From Imhoffiella purpurea (GTDB lineage: Bacteria > Pseudomonadota > Gammaproteobacteria > Chromatiales > Chromatiaceae): a stretch of 64,000 nucleotides of DNA. The notes beneath the pieces are model-generated. The model searched no databases and was not told the DNA's origin. It saw only the letters and a program-made list of their open reading frames with translations. A program made the position numbers and the translations under genes. Of this stretch, positions 50,514-60,301 are shown piece after piece. The DNA is taken from NCBI RefSeq assembly GCF_000585215.1, contig NZ_AONC01000038.1, positions 1 through 64,000 of the forward strand. Reading direction: 5' to 3'. Each line of letters begins with the position of its first letter. The first letter of the stretch is position 1.

Positions 50514-52357
50514 GCCAAGCACGCTTCGCCATCGGCATCGACCTGGGGACCACGCATTGCGCGCTCTCCTACGTGGATTCGGAGAAGAGCGAGGGCGAGG
50601 ACATCGTCCAGTCGATGCTCCCCGTCCCGCAGCTCGTCTCCGCCGGCGCGGTCGAATCGCCTCCGCTGCTGCCTTCCTTCCTCTATCTGCCGCACCAGGA
50701 CGAGTTCAAGCCGTCGGATCTGGGCCTGCCATGGCAGAGCGATCCGGCCCGGATCTGCGGCGAGCTTGCGCGCAGTCAGGGCGTCAGCACGCCCATCCGA
50801 CTCGTCTCCAGCGCCAAGAGCTGGCTCTGCCATCCAGACATCGATCGCAAGGCCCCGGTCCTGCCGGCCGGCGCGCCCGACGAGATCCCCCGGATCTCGC
50901 CCTTCGAGGCCAGCATCCAGTATCTGGCCCACCTGCGTAACGCCTGGAACGGCCTGCACCCCTACGCGCCACTCGACCAGCTGGAGGTGACGGTCACGGT
51001 CCCCGCCTCCTTCGATCCGGCCGCGCGCGAGCTGACCGCCGAGGCGGCCAAGGCGATCGGCATCGAGCATCTGGTCCTGCTGGAGGAGCCCCAGGCGGCG
51101 CTCTACAGCTGGGTCAACGACAGCCGCGGCGACTGGCGCAACCAGGTGCGGCTCGGCGACGTCATCCTGGTCGTGGACGTCGGCGGCGGCACCACGGACC
51201 TGTCGCTGATCGCGGTCACCGAGAACGAGGGCGCACTGGAGCTGACCCGCATCGCCGTCGGCGAGCACATCCTGCTCGGCGGCGACAACATGGACCTGGC
51301 CCTGGCCTATCTGCTCAAGAACAAGCTCGCCCAGACCGGGGTCGAGCTGGACCGCTGGCAGCTGCAGGCCCTCACCCACGGCTGCCGCCAGGCCAAGGAG
51401 GCCCTGCTGGCCGATCCGGATCTGGAGCGCATGCCGGTGGTGGTGCCGAGCCGGGGCTCGCGTCTGATCGGCGGCAGCATCCGCACCGAGCTCACCCGCG
51501 AGGAGGTGCAGGGCAGCCTGATCCAGGGCTTCTTCCCCGAGGTCGATTCTGACAGCCGGCCGACGGGCCGCTCGCGCGGCGCCCTGACCAAGGTCGGGCT
51601 CCCCTATGCCCAGGATCCGGCCATCACCCGCCATCTTGCCGCCTTCCTCGGCCGCCAGGCCGGTGCGACCCACGACCTGCCCGGATTCTTGGATCAGCCC
51701 GAACATGCCGACTTCATCCGCCCCACGGCCGTGCTCTTCAACGGCGGCGTCTTCAAGGCGGAGGTCCTGCGCCAGCGCGTGCTGGACATCCTCAACCAGT
51801 GGCTGGCCGCGGAAGAGGCACCGGCCGCGCGCCTGCTGGAGGCACGGGATCTCGACCTGGCGGTCGCGCGCGGCGCGGCCTTCTACGCCCATGTGCGCAG
51901 GCACGGGGGCGTCCGGATCCGCGGCGGCACCTCCCATACCTATTACGTCGGCGTCGAGAGCGCCATGCCGGCCATCCCCGGCATGGAGCCCGAGCTCCAG
52001 GCGCTGTGCCTCGTCCCCTTCGGTCTCGAAGAGGGCTCCGATCCGGTCGCGCCGCCGCAGGAGTTCGGCCTGGTGGTCGGCGAGCCCGTTCGCTTCCGCT
52101 TCTTCGGCTCGACCGTGCGCCGCGACGATCAGGTCGGCGATCTGCTGGAGGAATGGATGGAGGACGAACTGGAGGAGCTGGAGGAGATCCAGACCACCCT
52201 GCCGGCCAAGAACCGCAAGCGCGGCGAGGTGGTCGCCGTGCGTCTGCAGGCGGCGGTGACCGAGGTCGGCACATTGGAGCTCACGGCCATCCCCGTGGAC
52301 GCCGACGACGAGCACTGGAACGTCGCCCTGCACACCCGCCGGTCCAACGGAGATTGA
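50510..52357 (+). CDS. Hsp70-family protein (DnaK-like ATPase)
   Basis: A 615-residue Hsp70-like protein. The nucleotide-binding domain has FAIGIDLGTTHCALSYVD at the start, VLLEEPQAALYSW and VVDVGGGTTDLSLIAV, and the C-terminal half is diverged from DnaK, with no clear EEVD-like tail or standard substrate lid. It begins with GTG within the DUF2760 stop. It resembles the non-canonical HscC/YegD-like Hsp70s rather than the general chaperone. In many genomes a second, larger Hsp70 follows this pair; here the next gene is glgA. Confidence 0.88.
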   Translation: MSQARFAIGIDLGTTHCALSYVDSEKSEGEDIVQSMLPVPQLVSAGAVESPPLLPSFLYLPHQDEFKPSDLGLPWQSDPARICGELARSQGVSTPIRLVSSAKSWLCHPDIDRKAPVLPAGAPDEIPRISPFEASIQYLAHLRNAWNGLHPYAPLDQLEVTVTVPASFDPAARELTAEAAKAIGIEHLVLLEEPQAALYSWVNDSRGDWRNQVRLGDVILVVDVGGGTTDLSLIAVTENEGALELTRIAVGEHILLGGDNMDLALAYLLKNKLAQTGVELDRWQLQALTHGCRQAKEALLADPDLERMPVVVPSRGSRLIGGSIRTELTREEVQGSLIQGFFPEVDSDSRPTGRSRGALTKVGLPYAQDPAITRHLAAFLGRQAGATHDLPGFLDQPEHADFIRPTAVLFNGGVFKAEVLRQRVLDILNQWLAAEEAPAARLLEARDLDLAVARGAAFYAHVRRHGGVRIRGGTSHTYYVGVESAMPAIPGMEPELQALCLVPFGLEEGSDPVAPPQEFGLVVGEPVRFRFFGSTVRRDDQVGDLLEEWMEDELEELEEIQTTLPAKNRKRGEVVAVRLQAAVTEVGTLELTAIPVDADDEHWNVALHTRRSNGD

Positions 52358-52370
52358 CCTGGGAACGGAT

Positions 52371-52390
52371 GCGCCCCCGGCAGGGGGCGC
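52371..52390 (+). terminator. GC-rich hairpin after the Hsp70 gene
   Basis: GCGCCCCC (52371-52378) pairs perfectly with GGGGGCGC (52383-52390) around a four-base loop, 14 bases after the stop. No T run follows. It probably ends or slows the DUF2760-Hsp70 transcript before the AT-richer region (52400-52470) that may hold the glgA promoter. Confidence 0.5.
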
Positions 52391-52556
52391 TCATGATGCG
52401 ACAATAGGCCGGTTTCACGTTGCAAAATCGATTGGAAGCGTTTAGTTAAAAGCGATCAGTTAAACCGACCTGATCGAGGCGCCGAGGCCGGGTGTCAGCA
52501 ATGACCTTGGCGGACGGGCCACAGTGAACAACGACTGCCCTGCAGGAAGAAACCGA

Positions 52557-54668
52557 ATGGCGAAGAAGCCGACTGGATCGAAACAGAGACAGACCGCGCG
52601 GCCCGGCGTGGCCGACGAGACCCGCAAGCCGAATGAAGAGGCCGCGACCGATGCGGTCGTGGACGCATCCTCACCGACGGAGGCGGCTCTCGTCGACGAA
52701 TCGGCAAACGCGGCAGCCTCTCGAGAGCCGATCGGCGACGACTCCGGCAAGGAATCCCCGCCCGAAACCCGCAAGGCATCCAAGGCCAGATCGCCCAGGA
52801 AGGCGTCCGCCCGCAAACGCACGCCGGCCCCCGAGCCAGGCGTCGAGGTGACACCCGAGGACGATTCGGACGCCCCCGATCCGACGCCGGCGTCCCTGGC
52901 ACAGGCACCCGCCGCGAGCGACGCAACCAAGATCCAAGACCCGCAGGAGACGGCGGCTTCGCACGAGCCCGACCTGGAAGCGAGCGAACAGGCCCCGATG
53001 GCGGAGCACCCGGAAGACGCCTCTCCCGCGAGCATGAGCCCCGAGCTCGCATGGGAGACGCCTGAGGAATCGAGCCCCAGCGAACCGGCCGCGATGGAGG
53101 CCCAGCCCCAGGAGCCGGAGGTCGAACCCATCCAAACGCAAGAGCCCGAACCGGCACCCGAGCCACCCCTGTATCAGGCCCCCTCGCGCCCGAGTCTATT
53201 CATCGTCCACATCACGCCGGAGATGGCCAGCGTGGCCAAGGTCGGCGGACTGGCCGACGTGGTCTTCGGCCTGACACGCGAGCTGGCGATCCGCGGCAAC
53301 CATGTGGAAACCATCCTGCCCAAGTACGCCTCCATGCGCTACGACCAGATCTACGGTCTGCACGAGGTCTACAAGGATCTGTGGGTGCCCTGGTACCAGG
53401 GCGCGATCCACTGCACCGTCTATTTCGGATTCGTGCACGGACGCAAGTGCTTCTTCATCGAGCCCCATTCCCAGGACAATTTCTTCAACCGCCACGGCAT
53501 CTATGGCTTCAAGGACGACATCCTGCGCTATGCCTTCTTCTCGCGCGCGGCCATGGAGTTCCTCTGGAAGTCCGGCAAGCACCCGGACATCATCCATTGT
53601 CACGACTGGCAGACCGCGCTGGTCCCGGTCTTCCTCTACGAGTTCTACCAGGCGCTCGGCATGACCCATCCGCGGGTCTGTCTGACCATCCACAATTTCG
53701 CCCATCAGGGCGTCACCGGAAACGAGCTGCTGAACGCCACCGGCCTGCATCGCCCAGAGCGCTTCTTCGACCAGACGCGCATGGGCGACAACCGCCATCG
53801 CAATGCGCTGAACATGCTCAAGGGCGGCATCGTCTATTCCAACTTCGTGACCACGGTATCGCCCCGCTACGCCTTCGAGACCAAGGATCAGGGCCAGGGA
53901 TTCGGGCTGGAGCCGACCCTGCATGCCCATCACATCAAGTACGGCGGCGTGGTCAACGGCATCGACTACGACGTCTGGAACCCCGAGATCGACCACCACA
54001 TCCCGGTCCAATACGGCCTCGATTCCATCGAGCGCAAATACGACGACAAGCGGGCCTTGCGTCATCGCCTGATGCTGGCCGACAACGAGAAGGCGATCGT
54101 CGCCTTCATCGGCCGGCTCGATCCCCAGAAGGGTCTGGACCTGGTGCGTCACGCCATCTTCTACACCCTGGAGCGCGGTGCTCAATTCGTTCTATTGGGC
54201 TCGAGCCCCGACGAACGCATCAACGCCGATTTCTGGGGCCTGAAGCGGATGCTCAACGACAGCCCGGACTGTCACCTGGAGATCGGCTTCGACGAGGATC
54301 TGTCGCACCTCATCTATGCCGGCGCCGACATGATGCTGGTTCCGAGCCGCTTCGAGCCGTGCGGCCTGACCCAGCTGATCGCTCTGCGCTACGGCACCAT
54401 CCCGGTCGTGCGCGCCGTCGGCGGCCTTGCCGACACCGTGTTCGACAAGGACCATTCGCAGCGCCCCCTGCACGAGCGCAACGGCTATGTCTTCAAGGAT
54501 TACGACAATCGCGGACTGGAATCGGCGCTGGGACGCGCCATCGACTGCTACGACGATTTCCCCGAGCATTTCCGCGAGCTGATGAAGAACGCCATGCGCT
54601 CGGACTATTCGTGGAACATTCCCGGCCAGGACTACCTGAACATCTACGACTACATTCGCGACGTCTGA
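52557..54668 (+). CDS. glgA: Glycogen synthase with long acidic N-terminal extension
   Basis: A 703-residue GT5 glycogen synthase. The catalytic part starts near residue 213 (SLFIVHITPEMASVAKVGGLADVV, ADP-glucose-binding KVGGL at 228-232), contains HDWQTALVPVF and TIHNFAHQG, and ends with IGRLDPQKGLDLV, SRFEPCGLTQLIALRYG. The first 210 residues are a low-complexity Glu/Pro/Ala/Ser-rich segment with a basic Lys/Arg/Ala patch (about 68-85), not present in typical GlgA. ATG 52557 is preceded by GGAAG; a GTG 11 codons upstream is an alternative. It works with the following GH13 gene in storage polysaccharide metabolism. Confidence 0.93.
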   Translation: MAKKPTGSKQRQTARPGVADETRKPNEEAATDAVVDASSPTEAALVDESANAAASREPIGDDSGKESPPETRKASKARSPRKASARKRTPAPEPGVEVTPEDDSDAPDPTPASLAQAPAASDATKIQDPQETAASHEPDLEASEQAPMAEHPEDASPASMSPELAWETPEESSPSEPAAMEAQPQEPEVEPIQTQEPEPAPEPPLYQAPSRPSLFIVHITPEMASVAKVGGLADVVFGLTRELAIRGNHVETILPKYASMRYDQIYGLHEVYKDLWVPWYQGAIHCTVYFGFVHGRKCFFIEPHSQDNFFNRHGIYGFKDDILRYAFFSRAAMEFLWKSGKHPDIIHCHDWQTALVPVFLYEFYQALGMTHPRVCLTIHNFAHQGVTGNELLNATGLHRPERFFDQTRMGDNRHRNALNMLKGGIVYSNFVTTVSPRYAFETKDQGQGFGLEPTLHAHHIKYGGVVNGIDYDVWNPEIDHHIPVQYGLDSIERKYDDKRALRHRLMLADNEKAIVAFIGRLDPQKGLDLVRHAIFYTLERGAQFVLLGSSPDERINADFWGLKRMLNDSPDCHLEIGFDEDLSHLIYAGADMMLVPSRFEPCGLTQLIALRYGTIPVVRAVGGLADTVFDKDHSQRPLHERNGYVFKDYDNRGLESALGRAIDCYDDFPEHFRELMKNAMRSDYSWNIPGQDYLNIYDYIRDV

Positions 54669-54725
54669 GCCCGACCCGGCTCACGGCTCGACAAGACGAT
54701 CGGATGATTTGGGTAAGGATCCTGC

Positions 54726-55997
54726 ATGAAGATATACAATCTGTTTCCACGACTCGCCGGTCCCTGCGGCGACTGGGCCCCGCATCTGGAGCGCGCCGCC
54801 GCCATGGGGTTCGACTGGATCTTCGTCAACCCGATCCAGCGGACCGGCCGCTCCCGCAGCCTCTATTCGATCGCGGACTATTTCGCGATCGACCCCGACT
54901 TCGTCGACCCCGAGTCCGAGGCCAAGCCCGACGACCAGGTTCGGGCGATGATCGCCAGGGCCGAAGAACTTGGGCTGTCGGTCATGACCGATCTGGTCAT
55001 CAATCACTGCGCGATCGACTCGGCCCTGACCAAGAGACATGCGGACTGGTTCGTTCGCCACGGCCGAAAGATCGCCAATCCATTCTGCCTCGAGGCCGAC
55101 GGGACCCGCGTCGTCTGGCACGATCTGGCCCAGTTCGACCATGAGCACTCGCCGGACTGCAAGGGACTGATCGACTACTGCGCGAAGCTGATCGAGCATC
55201 TGATCGGCTTGGGATTCAAGGGCTTCCGCTGCGACGCGGCCTACCAGATCCCGAGCTCGACCTGGGAGACGCTGATCCGGCGCATCCGCCGCAGACACCC
55301 GGACACCCTCTTCGCGGCCGAAACCCTGGGCTGCTCCCCGGAGCAGACGCGGGCCACCGCCGAGGCCGGATTCGACGCCATCTTCAACAGCTCCAAATGG
55401 TGGGACTTCGGCAGTCCCTGGCTGCTCGAGCAGTATGCCTCGACGCGCGACCTGGTGCCTTCGATCAGCTTCCCGGAGAGCCACGACACCGAACGCCTGT
55501 TCAGCGAATGCGGCGGCAATCCCCGCGCCATGGAGCAGCGCTATCTCTTCGCCGCGTTCTTCTCGACCAGCGTCATGATCCCCATCGGTTTCGAATACGG
55601 CTTCCGCTGCCGCCTCGACGTGGTCAACACCCGGCCCGACCACTGGGAGTCGCCGAATCTGGACCTGACGCCGTTCATCACAGGCATCAACCGTCTTCGG
55701 GATGCGCATCCGGTCCTGCGCAGCGAAGGTCCGATCGAGCTGATCGAGACCTCCAACCCGGCGATCATGCTGCTGCACAAGCGGCTGCCGGACGCGGAGC
55801 AGGAACTCATTCTGGCGCTGAACAAGGACCCCTGGAATCGCCAGTATCTGCGCGTCGAAAATCTCTATCGCCACCTGTCGAGACCGCACACGCTGAAGGA
55901 CCTGTCGCTCGAATGGACCATGGATTACCTGCCAACCCCCTTCGAGTTCGACCTGGCCCCCGGCATGGGACGCATCCTGGTGACGTCCGAGGACTGA
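54726..55997 (+). CDS. GH13-family alpha-glucan enzyme
   Basis: A 423-residue (beta/alpha)8-barrel protein. Conserved GH13 regions are MTDLVINHCA (region I), GFRCDAAYQIP with the catalytic Asp (region II), FAAETLG with the acid/base Glu (region III) and SFPESHDTERL (region IV, with the usual NHD changed to SHD). It resembles the GlgE-like maltosyltransferase and related subfamilies in the opening YNLFPRLAG-CGDW. It probably transfers or hydrolyses alpha-1,4-glucan; the exact reaction cannot be fixed. It lies 57 bases after glgA on the same strand. Confidence 0.85.
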   Translation: MKIYNLFPRLAGPCGDWAPHLERAAAMGFDWIFVNPIQRTGRSRSLYSIADYFAIDPDFVDPESEAKPDDQVRAMIARAEELGLSVMTDLVINHCAIDSALTKRHADWFVRHGRKIANPFCLEADGTRVVWHDLAQFDHEHSPDCKGLIDYCAKLIEHLIGLGFKGFRCDAAYQIPSSTWETLIRRIRRRHPDTLFAAETLGCSPEQTRATAEAGFDAIFNSSKWWDFGSPWLLEQYASTRDLVPSISFPESHDTERLFSECGGNPRAMEQRYLFAAFFSTSVMIPIGFEYGFRCRLDVVNTRPDHWESPNLDLTPFITGINRLRDAHPVLRSEGPIELIETSNPAIMLLHKRLPDAEQELILALNKDPWNRQYLRVENLYRHLSRPHTLKDLSLEWTMDYLPTPFEFDLAPGMGRILVTSED

Positions 55998-56013
55998 GCG
56001 GCGGATAGCCGCC

Positions 56014-56057
56014 CTGCCGGTGAGGAGCGCCGCTCGACGCGGCGCCCCTCACCGCAG
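56014..56057 (+). terminator. Long imperfect stem-loop after the GH13 gene
   Basis: An imperfect stem of about 16 pairs (56014-56031 with 56041-56057, one bulge and one mismatch) with a nine-base loop starts 17 bases after the stop. It has no T run. It likely marks the end of the glgA-GH13 transcript. Confidence 0.5.
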
Positions 56058-56111
56058 GCACCCGGCACCGGACTATAGTGAGATGACCGGTCCCTGCTCC
56101 CTGGAAACGCC

Positions 56112-56660
56112 ATGCCGAGATGTCTGCCGTCCTTCCTTGCCCTGGCCCTGGCCTCGACCCTGATCGGGTGCGCCGAGACACCCGAGCGCCCTGCCCCCGA
56201 GAGACGCCCTCCGCCTGCCGAGAGCGCCCCGACCCAACCCCCGCCTCGATCCGACGAGGAGCCGCCCAACGCCTCCCAGGATGAAACCGCCGATCGAGGC
56301 CACGCCAAAAAGCGCAGACTCAGCATCTCGCTCGCAGACCAGTCGTTCGTCTATTCCGAGGACGGCGAGACGGTGCGTACCGGCCCCATCTCCTCCGGCG
56401 CCCCCGGATACCCGACACCGACCGGCCGCTTCAAGGTCCTCAGCAAGGACGAGGACAAGGTCTCCTCACGCTATACCAACCAGCTCGGGATGCAGGCATG
56501 GATGCCCTATTCCATCCAGTTCCACGGCAACTATTTCCTGCATGAAGGCTGGCTTCCGGGCTATCCGGATTCGCACGGCTGCGTACGCGTGGGGGAACCG
56601 GACGCCCGATTCCTGTTCGGACGGTTGGAGATCGGCGATCCCGTCATACTGACCGACTGA
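56112..56660 (+). CDS. L,D-transpeptidase (YkuD) lipoprotein
   Basis: A 182-residue lipoprotein: the signal ends with LASTLIGC, so Cys20 is the lipidated residue. A Pro-rich linker (about 25-65) leads to a YkuD catalytic domain (about 70-180) with PTGRFKVLSK, NYFLHEGW and the active-site HGCVRV (SHGCVRV). It cross-links peptidoglycan through 3-3 bonds or attaches proteins. It is convergent with the DHH gene; only 17 bases separate the stops. Confidence 0.88.
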   Translation: MPRCLPSFLALALASTLIGCAETPERPAPERRPPPAESAPTQPPPRSDEEPPNASQDETADRGHAKKRRLSISLADQSFVYSEDGETVRTGPISSGAPGYPTPTGRFKVLSKDEDKVSSRYTNQLGMQAWMPYSIQFHGNYFLHEGWLPGYPDSHGCVRVGEPDARFLFGRLEIGDPVILTD

Positions 56661-56677
56661 CCGCCCGGCTCATGGGG

Positions 56678-57637
56678 TCAGTCTCGAAAGGCGCCTACGA
56701 AGGCATCGACGAAGCATTCGTACTCGGATTCGGCAAGCCGATTGATCCCGGCCGCCGCCTTGCGACCGCCGCCGGTCGCGAACCGGCGGCACAGCACATC
56801 CGCCCCGACCGGACGCTCGAGGGGCGCGCGCACGCTCACCAGGAAGCCGCCATCCGCCAGTTGCGTGAGGATGGCATGCGCCCGCCCGGGCTCCCGCTGG
56901 GCCAGATCGTTCGCGAACACGCCACTGGCACGGCGTGCCCAGGGCTCGGAGGGGAGGATGAAGAGACGGTGGCCTTCGTCCTCGAACTCGGGACGCAACG
57001 CCCCGACCTGTGACATGTCCGCCTCGTAACCATGCAGCAAGGCGGCGAAGGCATCATCCTCGGCGATGAAGGCCAGGGGATCGGCATAGGGCCGGAGACG
57101 ACGAAAGAGATCGTCGGGCGCATAGTGCAGATCCTCGACCCTGGCGCCATATCCGTTATAGTTCAGCAGGATACCAAGCTGGCGCAGACGCGCGATGTCC
57201 GCCTCCTCCAGTTCCATGGACTCGGCTGCACGGCGGGCCGAGCGATCGAAGTTGTCGCCGAAGGTGCCGACCAGGGCCCAGGCCCGATGCCGCCCTCCCA
57301 GATAGTCGTCGACCAGCAGGCTCGTCCCCTTGTCCGGAAGCGTCTCGATATGGACCTCGAGGCCCGAATGGGACGGGATCTCTCCCGGGTGATGATGGTC
57401 GAAATAGCTCACCCGAGCACCCTCGGCCAGGAGCCGGTCGAGCGCGGCCCGATTCTTCTCCATCGAGATGTCGAGCACCGTCACCCCGCAGGCCGCCCCC
57501 GACGGAACCCGAGCGAGCAGATCGACCTCGCGCTTGGGTCCTGTGACCAGAATGCTGTCGCGGGGCTCGGCCAGACGCAGCTGCTGCAGCGCGCAGAGGC
57601 CGTCTGCATCCCCATTGAAAACGTCGAAATGTTGCAT
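56678..57637 (-). CDS. DHH-family phosphoesterase-like protein
   Basis: A 319-residue protein of the DHH superfamily. It starts MQHFDVFNGDADGLCALQQL, has the metal-binding YFDHHHPGEIP (about 80-90) and TFGDNFDR, and ends with a DHHA1-like GGGRKAAAGIN. DHH proteins hydrolyse nucleotide or phosphate ester bonds with Mn. The GGG-H position of DHHA1 is replaced by Arg. The substrate is unknown. The ATG at 57637 is chosen because upstream in-frame codons run into the divergent promoter gap of ndk. Confidence 0.8.
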   Translation of the reverse strand: MQHFDVFNGDADGLCALQQLRLAEPRDSILVTGPKREVDLLARVPSGAACGVTVLDISMEKNRAALDRLLAEGARVSYFDHHHPGEIPSHSGLEVHIETLPDKGTSLLVDDYLGGRHRAWALVGTFGDNFDRSARRAAESMELEEADIARLRQLGILLNYNGYGARVEDLHYAPDDLFRRLRPYADPLAFIAEDDAFAALLHGYEADMSQVGALRPEFEDEGHRLFILPSEPWARRASGVFANDLAQREPGRAHAILTQLADGGFLVSVRAPLERPVGADVLCRRFATGGGRKAAAGINRLAESEYECFVDAFVGAFRD

Positions 57638-57936
57638 GATGGGCCTTGGTAGACTCGAAGGACTGAAAGGAAAGCGGCGCATTATGAACGAAGGGACACC
57701 GCCGTCAGGATCCGAACCCTCATGGTCTGCCCGGGCAGTGTGGACCGAATCCTCGGCGCGCAAACAGCCCATTGCTCGGCCATGCCGCTACCGCTACACT
57801 TACGGGTTGACTTATACCGAAGCAAATGGTTTCCAGCGACCCGCGTTCCCTCGCGGGGGATCCCTTCGCCTCCCGATATCCATATCCAACCGATCATCCA
57901 CCTCCAACCCATCACGCCTTTATAGTAGGAGCCAAC

Positions 57937-58365
57937 ATGGCTAACGAGCGCACCCTGTCCATCATCAAGCCCAATGCCGTCGCCAAGGATGCGATCGGCG
58001 CCATTCTCGGCCGTTTCGAGTCCGCCGGACTGCGCATCGTCGCCGCCCGCATGCTGCACATGAGCCGCGAGCAGGCAAGTGCCTTCTATGCGATCCACCA
58101 GGGCAAGCCATTCTTCGACGAACTGGTCGATTTCATGATCTCGGGTCCCGTCATGGTGCAGGTGCTCGAGGGCGAGGACGCCGTCGCCAAGAATCGCGAG
58201 ATCATGGGCGCGACCAACCCGGCCAACGCCGCACCCGGCACCATCCGCGCCGACTTCGCCGACTCCTTCACCGAGAACGCGGCCCACGGATCCGACTCCG
58301 CCGAGAACGCGGCCACCGAGATCGCCTTCTTCTTCCCCGAGGGCGTCTGCCCCCGCACCCGCTGA
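57937..58365 (+). CDS. ndk: Nucleoside diphosphate kinase
   Basis: A 142-residue Ndk with [21 protein letters not shown] at the start, [19 protein letters not shown], and the catalytic His in [17 protein letters not shown]. It balances nucleoside triphosphate pools. TAGGAG lies just before the ATG. The 299-base gap to the divergent DHH gene has no gene and probably contains both promoters (a hairpin CCCGCG/CGCGGG lies near 57840-57860). Confidence 0.96.
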   Translation: MANERTLSIIKPNAVAKDAIGAILGRFESAGLRIVAARMLHMSREQASAFYAIHQGKPFFDELVDFMISGPVMVQVLEGEDAVAKNREIMGATNPANAAPGTIRADFADSFTENAAHGSDSAENAATEIAFFFPEGVCPRTR

Positions 58366-58377
58366 TCGAGGAGCGCC

Positions 58378-59475
58378 ATGACCGCCACCGAAGCCAAACC
58401 GAACCTGCTCGATCTGGATCTCGCCGACTGCGAGACACTGGTCGTCGACCTTGGCTTCAAGGCCTTTCATGGACGCAACCTCTTCAAGTGGATCCACAAG
58501 CATGGCGTGCTCGACTACGACGCCATGACGGATGTCCCCAAGCGGCTGCGCGAGGCCCTGCGCGCAACCGCGGACATCTACCTGCCCCGAATCATCGCCG
58601 ATCATCCGTCCGCCGACGGCACCACCAAATGGGTGATGGAGCTGGCCGACGGCCAGCGCATCGAGACCGTCTACATCCCCGAGGGCAAGCGCAGCACCAT
58701 CTGCGTCTCCTCGCAGGTCGGATGTGCGCTGGACTGCGCCTTCTGCGCGACCGCGCGCCAGGGATTCAACCGCAACCTCAGCGTCGCCGAGATCATCGGC
58801 CAGGTCTGGCATGCCGCCCGCATGCTGGGCGCGGCACCGACCAACGTGGTAATGATGGGCATGGGCGAGCCGCTCGCCAATTTCGATGCCTCGGTCAAGG
58901 CCATGGACATCATGCAGGACGACCTGGCCTACATGCTGGCGAAGCAGCGCGTCACCCTCAGTACCTCGGGCATCGTCCCCAACATCTATCGGCTGCGCGA
59001 GCTCAGCGACGTCTCGCTCGCCGTCTCCCTGCACGCGCCAAACGACGAGTTGCGCGACCGCCTCGTCCCCATCAACCGCAAATATCCGCTGGCGGAGCTG
59101 ATTCCCGCCTGCAAGACCTACGTGGCCAACGACAAGCGCCGCAAGGTGACCTGGGAATACGTGATGCTGGACGGCGTCAACGACAGCATGGCCCACGCCA
59201 AGCAGCTGATCCGGCTGCTCGAGGGCGTGCCCTCCAAGCTCAACCTCATTCCCTTCAACCCCTTCGCCGGAAACGACTTCGGAACCTCGCCGCCGGACCG
59301 CATCGAGGCGTTCCGGGTGCGGCTCACGCGCGCCGGGATCTTCGCCATGACGCGCAAGACGCGCGGCGACGAGATCGCGGCCGCCTGCGGCCAGCTGGTC
59401 GGACGCGTCGAGGATCGCACGCGCCGGCTCGGAAGCATTCGGGTCGAGGACGGCCGACTGGAGGTCCAGCGATGA
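58378..59475 (+). CDS. rlmN: 23S rRNA (A2503) / tRNA (A37) methyltransferase RlmN
   Basis: A 365-residue radical-SAM methyltransferase. The cluster cysteines are Cys116, Cys120 and Cys123 in CALDCAFC, preceded by [10 protein letters not shown]. The conserved [15 protein letters not shown] and [22 protein letters not shown] follow. It methylates A2503 of 23S rRNA and A37 of some tRNAs. It lies 12 bases after ndk and overlaps pilW by four bases. Confidence 0.97.
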   Translation: MTATEAKPNLLDLDLADCETLVVDLGFKAFHGRNLFKWIHKHGVLDYDAMTDVPKRLREALRATADIYLPRIIADHPSADGTTKWVMELADGQRIETVYIPEGKRSTICVSSQVGCALDCAFCATARQGFNRNLSVAEIIGQVWHAARMLGAAPTNVVMMGMGEPLANFDASVKAMDIMQDDLAYMLAKQRVTLSTSGIVPNIYRLRELSDVSLAVSLHAPNDELRDRLVPINRKYPLAELIPACKTYVANDKRRKVTWEYVMLDGVNDSMAHAKQLIRLLEGVPSKLNLIPFNPFAGNDFGTSPPDRIEAFRVRLTRAGIFAMTRKTRGDEIAAACGQLVGRVEDRTRRLGSIRVEDGRLEVQR

Positions 59476-60287
59476 TCGATACGGACTCGAAGCCCCGGCT
59501 CCAGGCGGCATGGGCACCGAGACCCAGGACACTGGCGACGATCGTGCTCTGCTGGCTGCTGACGGCCTGTTCGGGGATGGGCGACATCCAGCAGAGCGAG
59601 GACACGCTGGGCCTGGATCCCCAGGACAGCCCGGCCGAGCTCTATGTGCGCATGGCCCAGGAATACTATGCGCGCGGCCAGACCGAGGTCGCTTTTCGCC
59701 GCGCCCAGCAGGCGATCAAGGCGGACAAGCGGTATGCGCGCGCGCATATCTGGCTCGCCTTCCTCTACGAGGAGCTCGACCAAATCGATCTGGCCGCCAA
59801 GCATTACGACAAGGCCGTCGACCTCGCGCCCAAGAACGCGGACGTGCTGAACGCCTATGCCTCGTTCGAGTGTCGGCAGAAGCGCTATGCCAACGCCGAC
59901 GCCCATTTCAAACGGGCGCTCGCCAGCCCGCTCTACGCCACCCCCTGGATCGCCATGACCAACGCCGGCAATTGCGCGGCCGCGGCGGGAGACAGCGCCA
60001 AGGCCGAGGGATACTATCGCGAGGCAATCCAAGCCAATCCGAGCTTCGGACCGGCATTGGTCAAGCTGGCCGGTCTCAGCTTCGAGCGTGGAGACGCCAA
60101 GACCGCCAAGGACTATATCGACCGCTACTTCGACCAGGGAACCCTCCGCACACCAAGCACCTCCTACACGGCCCTGACCGTCGGCGCCAAGATCGAGCGG
60201 CGCCTCGGCAACAAGAAGCGCGCGCGATACTACGAAAGGGCGCTCGAGCAGAATTTCCCGGTCGCCCCGAAGACCAAAGAGCTTTAG
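59472..60287 (+). CDS. pilW: Type IV pilus biogenesis lipoprotein PilW (PilF)
   Basis: A 271-residue TPR lipoprotein. The signal sequence ends WLLTACSG (lipidated Cys33), and TPR repeats run from about residue 52 to 250 ([32 protein letters not shown] is read here in parts). PilW/PilF anchors and assembles the PilQ secretin multimer in the outer membrane. The start overlaps the rlmN stop (ATGA). Confidence 0.92.
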   Translation: MIDTDSKPRLQAAWAPRPRTLATIVLCWLLTACSGMGDIQQSEDTLGLDPQDSPAELYVRMAQEYYARGQTEVAFRRAQQAIKADKRYARAHIWLAFLYEELDQIDLAAKHYDKAVDLAPKNADVLNAYASFECRQKRYANADAHFKRALASPLYATPWIAMTNAGNCAAAAGDSAKAEGYYREAIQANPSFGPALVKLAGLSFERGDAKTAKDYIDRYFDQGTLRTPSTSYTALTVGAKIERRLGNKKRARYYERALEQNFPVAPKTKEL

Positions 60288-60301
60288 GAATATCAGTTGC
60301 C

